Positions 29,055-38,042 of a stretch of DNA of 64,000 nt are shown here, in pieces. A program made the position numbers and the translations under genes. Under the pieces are notes generated by a model that saw only the letters and a program-made list of their open reading frames with translations, was not told where the DNA came from and ran no database searches. The stretch is from Lentisphaerae bacterium WC36 (GTDB lineage Bacteria; Verrucomicrobiota; Lentisphaeria; Victivallales; SZUA-371), in assembly GCA_020683205.1 (NCBI GenBank), contig CP085689.1:2598230-2662229 (forward strand), read 5' to 3'. Numbering within the stretch: position 1 is the first letter of the stretch; every line of letters starts with the position of its first letter.

Positions 29055-30068
29055 ATGACAAAAGAATTCAATGTTGCAATTGCTGGAGCCACTGGGGCTG
29101 TAGGTATTGAGATGATCAAAACTTTAGAGAAAAGAAATTTTCCTGTAAAAACCTTGAAGTTATTAGCTTCAAAACGTTCTGCTGGAAAAACCTTGACCTT
29201 TAAGGGCACCGAAATTGTTGTTGAAGAATTAACCGAAAATTCATTTAAAGATATTGATATTGCACTATTTAGTGCTGGTGGTGATATTTCTAAAAAATAT
29301 GCGCAAGCAGTTGTTGACGCTGGCGCTGTTATGATTGACAACTCTTCTGCATTTAGAATGGACGCTGATGTACCATTAGTTGTGCCTGAGGTTAATCCTT
29401 CTGCTGCACTAGCACACAAAGGTATTATCGCTAATCCAAACTGTTCAACAATTATTATGGTTGTTGCGGTTAACCCATTACACCAAGCTAAAAAATTAAA
29501 ACGTTTAGTTGCAGCTACCTACCAAGCGACAAGTGGGGCTGGAGCACCTGCAATGCAAGAGTTAATCGACCAAACACAAGATTTGATTAATGGTGCTGAA
29601 AATGTAAAAAGTGAAAATTTTGTACATCAGATAGGTTTTAACATTATTCCTCATATCGATGCTTTCACAGACAATGGATACACTAAGGAAGAGTTAAAGA
29701 TGGTTAATGAAACTCGTAAGATTTTAAACGATGATTCAATTAATATTTCTTGTACTTGTGTTCGCATTCCTGTATTAAGAGCGCATTCAGAGGCGTTAAA
29801 TTTAGAATTTGAAGAAGCAATAACAGTAGATGAAGCGCGCGAGTTAATTAAAAACGCGGCGGGTGTTGAATTGGTTGATGATGTAGCAAACAACGTATAT
29901 CCAATGCCAATTGATGCATCTGATAAGTATGATGTTTTAGTAGGTCGTATTCGTCAAGATATTTCAAAGGAAGATGGTAAGTCGTTAGATATTTTCGTAA
30001 GCGGAGACCAATTATTAAAAGGTGCCGCACTTAATGCTGTTCAAATCGCTGAGCTTTTAGCAAAATAA
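29055..30068 (+). CDS. asd: Aspartate-semialdehyde dehydrogenase
   Basis: NADPH-dependent reduction of aspartyl phosphate, the branch point to lysine/diaminopimelate, threonine and methionine. GATGAVG (11-17) binds NADP; the nucleophile is Cys130 in NPNCSTI; the catalytic His is His244 ([11 protein letters not shown]). The 337 residues match the family. No ribosome site is visible before the ATG. It is a single gene between a divergent lipoprotein-dnaG unit and a terminator. Confidence 0.96.
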   Translation: MTKEFNVAIAGATGAVGIEMIKTLEKRNFPVKTLKLLASKRSAGKTLTFKGTEIVVEELTENSFKDIDIALFSAGGDISKKYAQAVVDAGAVMIDNSSAFRMDADVPLVVPEVNPSAALAHKGIIANPNCSTIIMVVAVNPLHQAKKLKRLVAATYQATSGAGAPAMQELIDQTQDLINGAENVKSENFVHQIGFNIIPHIDAFTDNGYTKEELKMVNETRKILNDDSINISCTCVRIPVLRAHSEALNLEFEEAITVDEARELIKNAAGVELVDDVANNVYPMPIDASDKYDVLVGRIRQDISKEDGKSLDIFVSGDQLLKGAALNAVQIAELLAK

Positions 30069-30124
30069 TTTAACAATTTGCATTGTTATTTAGGAATGTA
30101 ATTTAAAAAAATTCCGTATATAAG

Positions 30125-30156
30125 ACCTCTCATTTAGTAATAAATGTGAGGTTTTT
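30125..30156 (+). terminator. Rho-independent terminator of asd
   Basis: ACCTCTCATTTA (30125-30136) pairs with TAAATGTGAGGT (30141-30152) with one mismatch and a 4-base loop; a T-rich tract follows. Confidence 0.8.
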
Positions 30157-30174
30157 ATTTTTTAAAGATATTTC

Positions 30175-30203
30175 TTGTATTATCATAAATTTATTGTTAT
30201 AGT
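30175..30203 (+). promoter_or_regulatory. Predicted promoter upstream of the small membrane protein
   Basis: TTGTAT (30175-30180), 17-base spacer, TATAGT (30198-30203). The -10 is good and the -35 weak. Leader of about 28 bases with AAGGAG at 30221-30226. Confidence 0.38.
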
Positions 30204-30236
30204 ACACAAAACTAAATATGAAGGAGACTATAAATT

Positions 30237-30659
30237 ATGTTCGAAAATTCATTTCTTAATAATATTTCAATTATTACATTGTTATTAGTTTTAATAACTT
30301 TTATTCTACAAGCTATTAATTTCTTTAACTCAAAAAATCATCATAGCAGTAAATCAAAAGTAAAGAAAGTAATCAATACTATTAACTTGGGAGCAGTTGC
30401 GGTTGCGGTCGTATTTGTGTTAATTTTCGCTTTTTTTATTGATAATAATAGAGTAATAGCGCAAAACAAAAGCAAAGACGATGCAAAAATTACTCCTACT
30501 AAGTTGCCTGAAAATTTTATTGAATCAAGCAAAGAGGAAATCTCAAAAAGCAACGAAGTCGCTGTTACCCAAAAAGAGCAAAAGGTCAAAAAAGAGGCAA
30601 CTGAAGCAAATAATAAAGCAATGGCTGACTCAATAAAAATATTTAAAAACGCAAAATAA
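30237..30659 (+). CDS. Small two-helix membrane protein, unknown
   Basis: A 140-residue protein with two membrane segments (about 9-28 and 48-68) joined by a short basic loop, then a highly charged Lys/Glu-rich tail (about 75-140) likely to form a helix or coiled coil. AAGGAG lies 11 bases upstream of the ATG. It is 19 bases ahead of the SPFH-domain lipoprotein and probably co-transcribed, which suggests a partner role. It does not resemble the NfeD proteins often paired with SPFH proteins. Confidence 0.65.
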   Translation: MFENSFLNNISIITLLLVLITFILQAINFFNSKNHHSSKSKVKKVINTINLGAVAVAVVFVLIFAFFIDNNRVIAQNKSKDDAKITPTKLPENFIESSKEEISKSNEVAVTQKEQKVKKEATEANNKAMADSIKIFKNAK

Positions 30660-30678
30660 TTTAATTACGGAGAAACAG

Positions 30679-31594
30679 ATGAAATTACAGTTTATAAAAA
30701 AAATGGTAGTAATAGCATTTGGCATTATTGCAATTAATTTTCTAACTGGATGTGGTAAAGTTGTTCCACCTGGTACAACAGTTATTATTTTAACTCCAAA
30801 TGGAGAATCAAAAATTATAAAAAGCGGAGTTTACCGTGGCTGGGGACGTGACAAGGTTTATTTTGTTGACACAAAATTGAAATCATATTCTAAAAATTTT
30901 GTGTGCAGATGACATTAATATGGACGTGAAAGTAAAGTGGATTGGTTCTTTTGAAATCAGTGAAAAAAGCATTGATATTATCAAAGCAAAAGTTCCAGCT
31001 GACACTGTAAATCGTGGAGATATTAAAGGATTTCAATTATCATTAGATAAATTTTACAAGATTGCAATGGAAGATATTATTTCGTCAATTTCACGTTCGA
31101 CAATATCTTCTTATAAAACAGATAATATTCGCGAAAAACGAGACGAAATTCGAAACACTATTAAGAAAAAATTTATTGATCGCTTAATAGCTCTAAATTA
31201 TCCCGTTGAAACCGCAGATGTTTTGATTACTAATTTAGATTATCCTGCAGAAATTACAGCAATGCGTAAACGAATTAAAAATGCAGAGCTAAAAGATTTG
31301 GAAAATGCTGCAATTGCAAAAGCCGAAGTGGCTAAAGCACGTCGTGATGCAGAATTAGCAGCGGAAAAAGGCAAAGCACGTTTAGTAGAGGCTGAAGCAG
31401 ATGCAGCTGCAAACCGAGTGAGAGCTGCAAGCTTAACTCCAGAAATTATTATGGTCAAGCAGATTGAAATGTATGAAAAATTAGCTTCGGGGCCAAATAA
31501 TACGGCAATCCTAATTCCATTTAGTGCATTAGGTTCAGGTCTATCAAATACTATGTTACTAAAAGATTCAATTGACCAAATAAATAAAAAATAA
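30679..31594 (+). pseudogene. SPFH/band-7 domain lipoprotein split by a +1 frameshift
   Basis: Two overlapping frames read as one protein. The first (30679-30912) gives a lipoprotein signal with lipobox LTGC and the start of an SPFH domain (VPPGTTVIILTPNGES...VYFVDTKLKSYSKN). The second (open from 30881 to 31594) continues with CADDINMDVKVKW, the rest of the domain and an Ala/Glu-rich coiled coil. The crossing must fall between 30881 and 30912, where AAAAA (30892-30896) and TTTT (30897-30900) runs lie; dropping one base yields SKNLCADDINMDV in a single frame of about 303 residues. Prohibitin/HflK-like scaffolds organise membrane domains. It could be a true mutation, a sequencing error, recoding, or reinitiation at TTG 30899 or ATG 30919-30921. 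Confidence 0.7.
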
Positions 31595-31621
31595 TTTTAA
31601 TTTTTTTAATCTATATTTTCT

Positions 31622-31645
31622 AAAGCGGCTAATTGCCGCTTTTTA
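31622..31645 (+). terminator. Rho-independent terminator of the SPFH gene
   Basis: AAAGCGGC (31622-31629) pairs with GCCGCTTT (31635-31642); 5-base loop and T run. Confidence 0.85.
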
Positions 31646-31748
31646 TCCTTATAAAGAAGCAATAATTAAGGTTATTAACTCAGTTGTAGCCTATCAGCAA
31701 CATATTTAATATTGATTAAAATTTCTTTTTACGTAATTTTTCCAGCTG

Positions 31749-32033
31749 TCATTTTTCTTTTTCTGAATCATGTTGATTTTTTAGAACCAAGGAAATTATT
31801 AGCACCAATAATGAAAAAATTAAGGTAATAACTATGTCAAATGCTTTTGAAATAAATTCAATAGCGTTCACACCAACCACTCCTTTCTCTGCTTCAATCA
31901 AAATCCCAACCAACCCTCCAGAAATGGGTATCGAAATAGTCAAAACAACTAAGCTAACAACTAAAATTTTGATTAATTTTTTACGCCGCTCTATAGCCAA
32001 ACATGTTTCAATATTATTATCTTTTTTATTCAT
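31749..32033 (-). CDS. Small two-helix membrane protein, unknown
   Basis: A 94-residue protein with a basic N-terminus, two predicted membrane helices (about 21-47 and 64-87) and a charged C-terminus. No family recognised. It is the last of a minus-strand run of unknown genes that follows the yhaO-yhaN-thiF-like operon, 18 bases after the preceding gene, so co-transcription is likely. Confidence 0.5.
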   Translation of the reverse strand: MNKKDNNIETCLAIERRKKLIKILVVSLVVLTISIPISGGLVGILIEAEKGVVGVNAIEFISKAFDIVITLIFSLLVLIISLVLKNQHDSEKEK

Positions 32034-32051
32034 TGCTTCTGACTTAGTAAA

Positions 32052-32927
32052 TTATCTTTTTTGTACATAGAAAACATTAAATGGGTCTATATTAGGATCT
32101 TTGACATAAACTTCAAGAGTATTTTCAACTTTCTCTTTATTTTCATCATAACCTTTCGGATAATATTTTACCACAACTAACGCGTAATTAATATTTTCAA
32201 GGTCTGTTATAGCAACTTGAATAACATCAGAAATTCTAGAATTTATATTCAATGCCGTGCGAATTGCAATATTTATTAAATCATTTTTGTCTTTGACAGG
32301 GTAATATACAAATGTTCTAGTATCTACATAGACAGGAGGTTCATTTTTTTGTACAAAGTTATGCCAAGTACCAATACTGCTTGATTTTCGGTTAATTTTA
32401 TTCTTTGTGATTGGAAAATCTGATTTTATAATTTTGCCCTTTTTGCTGATTATCTTTTTTAAAAAATTTTTATTATTGCGTGTTTTTATTTCAACAACAT
32501 TCTCAACAGGGGTATTCAAAAAATTCCCTTTTTGTCCATATAAGTAATAATCTATAATCACATCATTACATATCCAAGATTCATATTCTCCAAAAGCAAA
32601 ATGTACTTCACGAGAAAAATTTTGTTTACTTTTTATATATTTTAACATCCTATCAAGTGTTGTTGCAATTTTATCATCAAGAGTTTTTGCCTTCTTTTCA
32701 CTAATTCTATAATAACAACGGTTACTATTTCCTGACCCCGAAAATCCAAAAGACAACTCTTCCTTTTTAGCTTTTGACAAATCAAACTTTTTATTAATAG
32801 TAATTTGAGTGTAATTCCTTAATTGAACAACCTCCTTTAATGCCACAATTGCAATCAAAAACATCACCGAAAATAATACTGAAACTGTCCAAATAATAAT
32901 TGTGCGACCTTTTTTAATATCATCCAT
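32052..32927 (-). CDS. Membrane-anchored protein, unknown
   Basis: A 291-residue protein with a single N-terminal membrane helix (about 9-31) and a large, probably periplasmic, mixed domain. Visible features are YYRIS, WICNDVIIDYYLYGQ and a C-terminal YALVVVKYYPKGYDENKE segment. No family recognised. AAGGAG lies upstream of the ATG (complement of 32934-32939). It sits between two other unknown genes on the same strand. Confidence 0.55.
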   Translation of the reverse strand: MDDIKKGRTIIIWTVSVLFSVMFLIAIVALKEVVQLRNYTQITINKKFDLSKAKKEELSFGFSGSGNSNRCYYRISEKKAKTLDDKIATTLDRMLKYIKSKQNFSREVHFAFGEYESWICNDVIIDYYLYGQKGNFLNTPVENVVEIKTRNNKNFLKKIISKKGKIIKSDFPITKNKINRKSSSIGTWHNFVQKNEPPVYVDTRTFVYYPVKDKNDLINIAIRTALNINSRISDVIQVAITDLENINYALVVVKYYPKGYDENKEKVENTLEVYVKDPNIDPFNVFYVQKR

Positions 32928-32970
32928 AAAACTTCTCCTTCTTTAATTTATTTATGATTCTTTTTGATTA

Positions 32971-33429
32971 TTACCTATAGCGTTGACTAATTTTTTCTTC
33001 AGCTATTTTATCAAGAAAATAATTCATGTCACGAGCGCAAAACTTATCAATTGCTTTCTCAACATCCTTTTCACGGTTTATTGAAAAATACTCCATTCTA
33101 TCACACAAAAACCATAATAATGGCAAAAACTTTAATTTTTTAGCCCGCTTTTCATCATGATACATCAACATTGCTTCATAGTATAACTTATTTGCATTTG
33201 TTTCATTGCGATAAATAGTGATTTGCAATTGATTATTATGATGAGCTTTATCGTCCATGATACCTAAACAAACTGGACAACAATCATCAGCTTCAGCTTT
33301 CATTTTTTCATACAATTCAATCTCATTAAACCAATCATAATTGTGAAGTAATTTTTTAATATCTTCAGCGCCACCTTCATCCATTGAGAACGCTTCATTA
33401 AAATTTGCTTTTTGAATATAAATATCCAT
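32971..33429 (-). CDS. Cytosolic protein with a CCPVC motif, unknown
   Basis: A 152-residue acidic-to-neutral protein with no signal peptide or membrane helix. A CCPVCLG motif (about 50-56) could bind a metal with the nearby His pair (KAHHNN), but only part of a zinc site is apparent. The C-terminal half is helical and charged. It starts 17 bases after the preceding gene's stop. Function unknown. Confidence 0.5.
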   Translation of the reverse strand: MDIYIQKANFNEAFSMDEGGAEDIKKLLHNYDWFNEIELYEKMKAEADDCCPVCLGIMDDKAHHNNQLQITIYRNETNANKLYYEAMLMYHDEKRAKKLKFLPLLWFLCDRMEYFSINREKDVEKAIDKFCARDMNYFLDKIAEEKISQRYR

Positions 33430-33446
33430 AACTATTTTTATTTCCT

Positions 33447-34490
33447 CTAAATTGTAATTTTTTCAAACTTAATATCTTTAATAAAAGAGAAGTATTTTTT
33501 GTAATTTGAATTAGTCAGCAGACTTTCACTAGCATAAACAAAAGTAAAAAATAAATCTTTATAAAAAAAAGTTTTCACCGACTCTTTATCCATAATTTTT
33601 ATCGGATTAAGGCAACCCCCAAAATATTGTGATTCTAAATCTTTTTTTGTTATTTTTAATAAAAAACCAAATTCAAATTGGTTTTGATAACTATCCAGGT
33701 TATTCAAGGCTATTTCATAATTCCTTGTCGATGATGAAAGTGTTTTAAATAAAATTGCAATTTCTTCTGTATCAAATGCCGTAGGCCATTTACCGTGGTT
33801 ATTTTTATACTTTAAAGACAAATTTAAAATTTGCATTACTCTATAATAATTTAATGTACTAATAAAATAACCTTCATCTAAATAAACATCTAAATAAAAC
33901 TTTATCAAACCATTAATTTTATCATTCATTCTATCATAAACATAATTTGGAGCTTGCTTCTTTTGTAAAAGATAATATAATTCAGGAAAGTGAATTGGTA
34001 ATGTCGCACCACCACTAGATACAACTGAATTAAAATAGATATATCTATCAAAAGTATCTAAAAATTTATCCCATTCCTTATTAATTAAATATTGTGCCAT
34101 TGCAATTTTATAGTAATATACAAAAGTCACAACACCTTTAGTTTCTTTTATAGAATTATGATAGTTATAAGAATTACGCCTAGCAAGTTTACCCTTATGA
34201 TTTTTTATTTTAAGGTAATTTTCAGAAATAATTTTTAAAGACTTAGACTTTTCAATCATATCAACAAATTTAGCAATATTACTATTTTTACTAGGAACCT
34301 TTCCATCATAAAATAGTTCATTCCACTCATTTTTATATTTAATATTTATTGGAACGAAATGTTTAGTAGCATTTTTTAAGACCAAAACATATTTTGAATC
34401 TTGTTTTTTATTGTCTTCACTCTTTGCTTTAACAGTAACTGGAAATTTGATTGTTAATAAAATAATTATACAAAAATATACAACTTTCAT
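33447..34490 (-). CDS. Secreted protein, unknown
   Basis: A 347-residue protein with a clear signal peptide (about 1-22, ending VKA) and no other membrane helix; expected in the periplasm or outside. The mature part is Lys/Tyr-rich and largely helical (for example FYLDVYLDEGYFISTLNYY). AAGGA precedes the ATG. It starts 47 bases after the ThiF-like gene and is the first of four unknown genes in the run. No catalytic motif recognised. Confidence 0.55.
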   Translation of the reverse strand: MKVVYFCIIILLTIKFPVTVKAKSEDNKKQDSKYVLVLKNATKHFVPINIKYKNEWNELFYDGKVPSKNSNIAKFVDMIEKSKSLKIISENYLKIKNHKGKLARRNSYNYHNSIKETKGVVTFVYYYKIAMAQYLINKEWDKFLDTFDRYIYFNSVVSSGGATLPIHFPELYYLLQKKQAPNYVYDRMNDKINGLIKFYLDVYLDEGYFISTLNYYRVMQILNLSLKYKNNHGKWPTAFDTEEIAILFKTLSSSTRNYEIALNNLDSYQNQFEFGFLLKITKKDLESQYFGGCLNPIKIMDKESVKTFFYKDLFFTFVYASESLLTNSNYKKYFSFIKDIKFEKITI

Positions 34491-34537
34491 CTATCCTTCC
34501 TTTTTAATTTTTTGTTAGTAAAAGTTAAATTATTCCT

Positions 34538-35167
34538 TCAACGAATATCTTTAAGCAAAATCGCTAATGCAGTATGTACCTGCAAATTTACAGCGGCTAA
34601 AACTCGTGTGATCATCACTCCTGACTCGTTAGTTACTTCACTTGAACCATCGCCGAAAATATAAAGATTAAATCTTTTATTTTGCAATTTAATTTCACTT
34701 AAAGCACCATCTCCACCAATTCCTGACACCGCCATGGTCGGAATATGATTTCGCTCGGTAACTGCAAAATTTGCTAACTGCGCCTTGCATTCACCATTAT
34801 CAAAACATTCAAAAATGATATCAACATCATTAGGTATTAAATCTGCAAAATTTTCAGGTGTAAGCTTGGCATCAAGTGCAGTAATTTTAGCTTCTGGATT
34901 TATCTCTAACAATCGATCTTTTAATGCTAAAACTTTCTTTTTCCCCACCTCATCTTGAAAATAATACTGACGATTAAGATTTGAAAAATTCACGACATCA
35001 AAATCTGCAATAATCATATTTGTTAAACCACTACGTAATAACATCACAGCAACATTCGATCCAAGTCCACCAGCTCCAGCAATAAAAACTCTTTTCGTAC
35101 CCAAATTCTCTTCATGACTGGGAATATTTGCGCTATATATAGGATTTTTTTTATTTTTATCATTCAT
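34538..35167 (-). CDS. ThiF/HesA-like E1-type adenylyltransferase (short form)
   Basis: ATP-dependent enzyme that adenylates the C-terminus of a ubiquitin-like sulfur carrier in known relatives. The Rossmann motif is GAGGLGS (31-37) and the E1 hallmark DFDVVNFSNLNRQ is at 55-67; a conserved Lys (KKKVLALKDRL) and Asp (ECFDNGE) follow. At 209 residues it resembles the short ThiF family-2 proteins and lacks the CxxC zinc pairs of MoeB. No thiS, thiG, thiH or moaD gene is nearby. Instead it sits four bases after the yhaN-like ATPase gene, so its job may be tied to that operon. Confidence 0.8.
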   Translation of the reverse strand: MNDKNKKNPIYSANIPSHEENLGTKRVFIAGAGGLGSNVAVMLLRSGLTNMIIADFDVVNFSNLNRQYYFQDEVGKKKVLALKDRLLEINPEAKITALDAKLTPENFADLIPNDVDIIFECFDNGECKAQLANFAVTERNHIPTMAVSGIGGDGALSEIKLQNKRFNLYIFGDGSSEVTNESGVMITRVLAAVNLQVHTALAILLKDIR

Positions 35168-35171
35168 ATTT

Positions 35172-38039
35172 TTAAACCACTTTTAATTGATTTAGGAGGT
35201 ACTTATTATCCTCACTATTTAACTTTGCTAATTCTTTTTCGAAATAACTAATCATCTTTTCATTGCAGCTCATGAAAATTAATTGCACCTCATTTTCATA
35301 GGCAAATCGAGCTAAAACTTTCAATGCATTAGAACAGCGTTTGTTATCAAAATTAACCAACACATCATCCATAATCAGCGGCATTTTAAAACCATCAGCA
35401 CAATATTTTTCAATTAATGCCAAACGTATAGCCAAAAATAATTGCTCTTTTGCACCTCTGCTTAATTGAGTGACGTCAATCATATTATCACTAAGTACAA
35501 ATTTTTCATTAGCAGTTTGACTTGGTTTAATTAACAATTTTTTATCAGTAAAATTACGCTGAATTATGCGTTGACCATCGCCAACTAATTCATAAAAATA
35601 TTTTGCAGCATTATTAATCACAAACGGCTGATTTTTTTGCTGAAACTTATTTAATGACTCTTCAATCGCATTTTGCGCCAATTTTTTAGCTAACCAATCA
35701 CAAATATTTTTTTTCATATTACTTTTAAGCTGTTCACGAACAACAGCTATTTTTTTTATATCATCATCATTTGCATACTGATCTAAATCTTTTTTTAGCA
35801 ATGCTTGCTTTTTAATATTTTCATCGTAACTCTGATGCAGTAATGTTAATTGCTCTTTAATTTTAAATAAATTTTCTTCAATTTCTTGGCGATTAATATT
35901 GCCGTAATTTTCTAATAACTCGTCAATTGAGCAATCAATGTCTAAATTAATTTTTACTTGCATTGCTAACTGTTTAATGTTGTCTGTTAACTGCTCATTT
36001 TTTTGTTGTATAGCAAACACTGATTTTAATTCATCAATATTTTCAACCGTAAAATAATTGAGTAATTTTACAATTTTTTCGTCACAAATTTGTTTTGCAC
36101 TGATTAGCTTTTCTCGTTCAGTATTGTATTGCTCAATATGAATCATTAACTCTTTATTGATCTCAAAATTCTGTTTTATACTATTATAAAAATTGTGCAA
36201 TTTTTTTAAATAAACTTCTGAATCTATAATATCACAATTGCAGTTTGCAATTAAGTTTAATTCTTTGTAATTTTCAATATCTAAAAATTTTTGATTAACT
36301 AAAAAATGCCGCATCAATAGTGCAAAATAGCTTTTTTTCTGCTTCATAAATGATCTTTTTTGAAGATTAACCTCCCCTCTTTTTTGCAATAATTTATTCA
36401 ATTGATCTTTAGCACCTATTAATGGTAATAAAACTTTTGTTTCAAAATCATTAACTGTATATGAAGTTGAGTGAAATATTTCTGCGGTAAAATTTTCCCA
36501 TTCTAGTGAAACTATTTCAAAGTCACGTTGAGCAATTTTTAATTCATCACGAAGTTCCATTATTTTTTTCTCAACAAAAACTTCTTTTAATAATTTATTG
36601 AATGGCTTTACAATAAACATTAATATAATGGATGAGGCAAATCCAGCGGCAATTCCTAACCATAAAAATTTTACACTATATATTAATACTGTACAAATTA
36701 AATATCCAACAATAGTAATACCTAACAATGCTTGGTATCTATTTAGTGATATTTTTTTAGCTTCAGATTCTATTTGCCTATTAATTTGAGAAATATTTTC
36801 TGACTCTAAAACATCCAAATAGTTTTGTTTATTATTCAAATTCTTTTCAGCAACTGTAAAATTGTTGCTAATGTTATGGTAACAATCAAGCATTTTTTGA
36901 TCTGAAGATATCTCGCGAAGTTTTGCTAATGTTAAACTTTTATCAATATTTCTACATTTATCACTTAATGACTTCATTTGAGTACGAAATTCGTAATCTG
37001 CCGCAAAAATTTGTTTTTGGTTGCTACTTAAAATTGTTAACTGATTTTCCAAAAATTTCAGATCATCATTTAAATTAACAATATTCAAACCTTCTAGCAA
37101 CTTATTCTCAGCTTGCTGTTTTGTTAATTTTTGCTCAAGATTTTTTATATCAATCTGCACATTTCTTAAATTCAATTGATAATCATTTTTACTAATTAAA
37201 AGATCTTCAAGCTTATTAATATCATGTTGCGCAATCATTTTTTTACTCAATTGCTGCTGATAACTTTCTATTAAAATCTTTTCATCACTTTTTTTATGCT
37301 TAAGTTCAGTTATTAATTCAACAACTTTGCTTTGTCTTTCTAGATTTTGTAATTGATTACGTAATTTATCTAATTGTTTTTTTTGTTCTTGAATATTGTT
37401 ATCTATTTTACTTAATTCATCACTTTTTTGGTCATACTCATCAACATTTATTGAAGCAGCTTTAATTTCATTTTCTAACATATCTAATTCATTAAGTTGC
37501 TGGCTAATAATCTGATTCGAGCCGCGCCATTTATAAAGACTATCACTTTTGTCTGCTAATAACTTAACACTGTTATTAATGTTTGCACTTATCCCTTGCC
37601 CTGCTCCAAAAATTTTAATTTTAATATCTTCATCATCAAGCAACCCAATTTGCTGAAGCTCTTCTAATGAAAAAGCATAAACGTCCTGAAAAATTTTACT
37701 ATTTACTGGCAAAATATTTTTGAGAAAATCTTCCGCCTCATTATTTTTAACAACCTTTTCTTGATAATAAACGGTCAAATTATCTTTTTTGACACTTCGC
37801 TTAGTACGCTCGATTGTTAATAATTGATCATTAATATTTAAAACAATTTTACCTTCACAATTTTCCCCATAATCATTTCCCGCAAAACCGTATAAAACAC
37901 GGCGAATAAATTCAAACAATGTTGTTTTACCAAATTCATTATTTTCACAAACCAAATTAATTTGTGACACCGATAAATTTTCGATGGTTAAATCCTTAAA
38001 AATTCCAAAATTTGTAATGACTATTTTTTCTATAAACAT
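35172..38039 (-). CDS. yhaN: YhaN-like SMC/SbcC-type ATPase with central membrane hairpin
   Basis: A 955-residue coiled-coil ATPase related to Bacillus YhaN and SbcC/Rad50, presumed to act on DNA with the neighbouring nuclease. N-terminal Walker A is ENNEFGKT (32-39). Long coiled coils flank a central hydrophobic pair of helices (about 433-475), a feature of YhaN and not of SbcC. The C-terminal half-ATPase has signature LSRGAKEQ (about 857) and Walker B MPLIMDDVLVNFD (about 885-897). No CxxC zinc hook was seen in the middle. It follows the yhaO-like gene with a 3-base gap and precedes the E1-like gene by 4 bases. Confidence 0.85.
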   Translation of the reverse strand: MFIEKIVITNFGIFKDLTIENLSVSQINLVCENNEFGKTTLFEFIRRVLYGFAGNDYGENCEGKIVLNINDQLLTIERTKRSVKKDNLTVYYQEKVVKNNEAEDFLKNILPVNSKIFQDVYAFSLEELQQIGLLDDEDIKIKIFGAGQGISANINNSVKLLADKSDSLYKWRGSNQIISQQLNELDMLENEIKAASINVDEYDQKSDELSKIDNNIQEQKKQLDKLRNQLQNLERQSKVVELITELKHKKSDEKILIESYQQQLSKKMIAQHDINKLEDLLISKNDYQLNLRNVQIDIKNLEQKLTKQQAENKLLEGLNIVNLNDDLKFLENQLTILSSNQKQIFAADYEFRTQMKSLSDKCRNIDKSLTLAKLREISSDQKMLDCYHNISNNFTVAEKNLNNKQNYLDVLESENISQINRQIESEAKKISLNRYQALLGITIVGYLICTVLIYSVKFLWLGIAAGFASSIILMFIVKPFNKLLKEVFVEKKIMELRDELKIAQRDFEIVSLEWENFTAEIFHSTSYTVNDFETKVLLPLIGAKDQLNKLLQKRGEVNLQKRSFMKQKKSYFALLMRHFLVNQKFLDIENYKELNLIANCNCDIIDSEVYLKKLHNFYNSIKQNFEINKELMIHIEQYNTEREKLISAKQICDEKIVKLLNYFTVENIDELKSVFAIQQKNEQLTDNIKQLAMQVKINLDIDCSIDELLENYGNINRQEIEENLFKIKEQLTLLHQSYDENIKKQALLKKDLDQYANDDDIKKIAVVREQLKSNMKKNICDWLAKKLAQNAIEESLNKFQQKNQPFVINNAAKYFYELVGDGQRIIQRNFTDKKLLIKPSQTANEKFVLSDNMIDVTQLSRGAKEQLFLAIRLALIEKYCADGFKMPLIMDDVLVNFDNKRCSNALKVLARFAYENEVQLIFMSCNEKMISYFEKELAKLNSEDNKYLLNQLKVV

Positions 38040-38042
38040 AAA

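Noticed and set aside
29018-29419. 133-codon minus-strand frame over the start of asd
   Set aside because: Antisense of a well-conserved coding region; Ser/Ala-rich composition typical of shadows.
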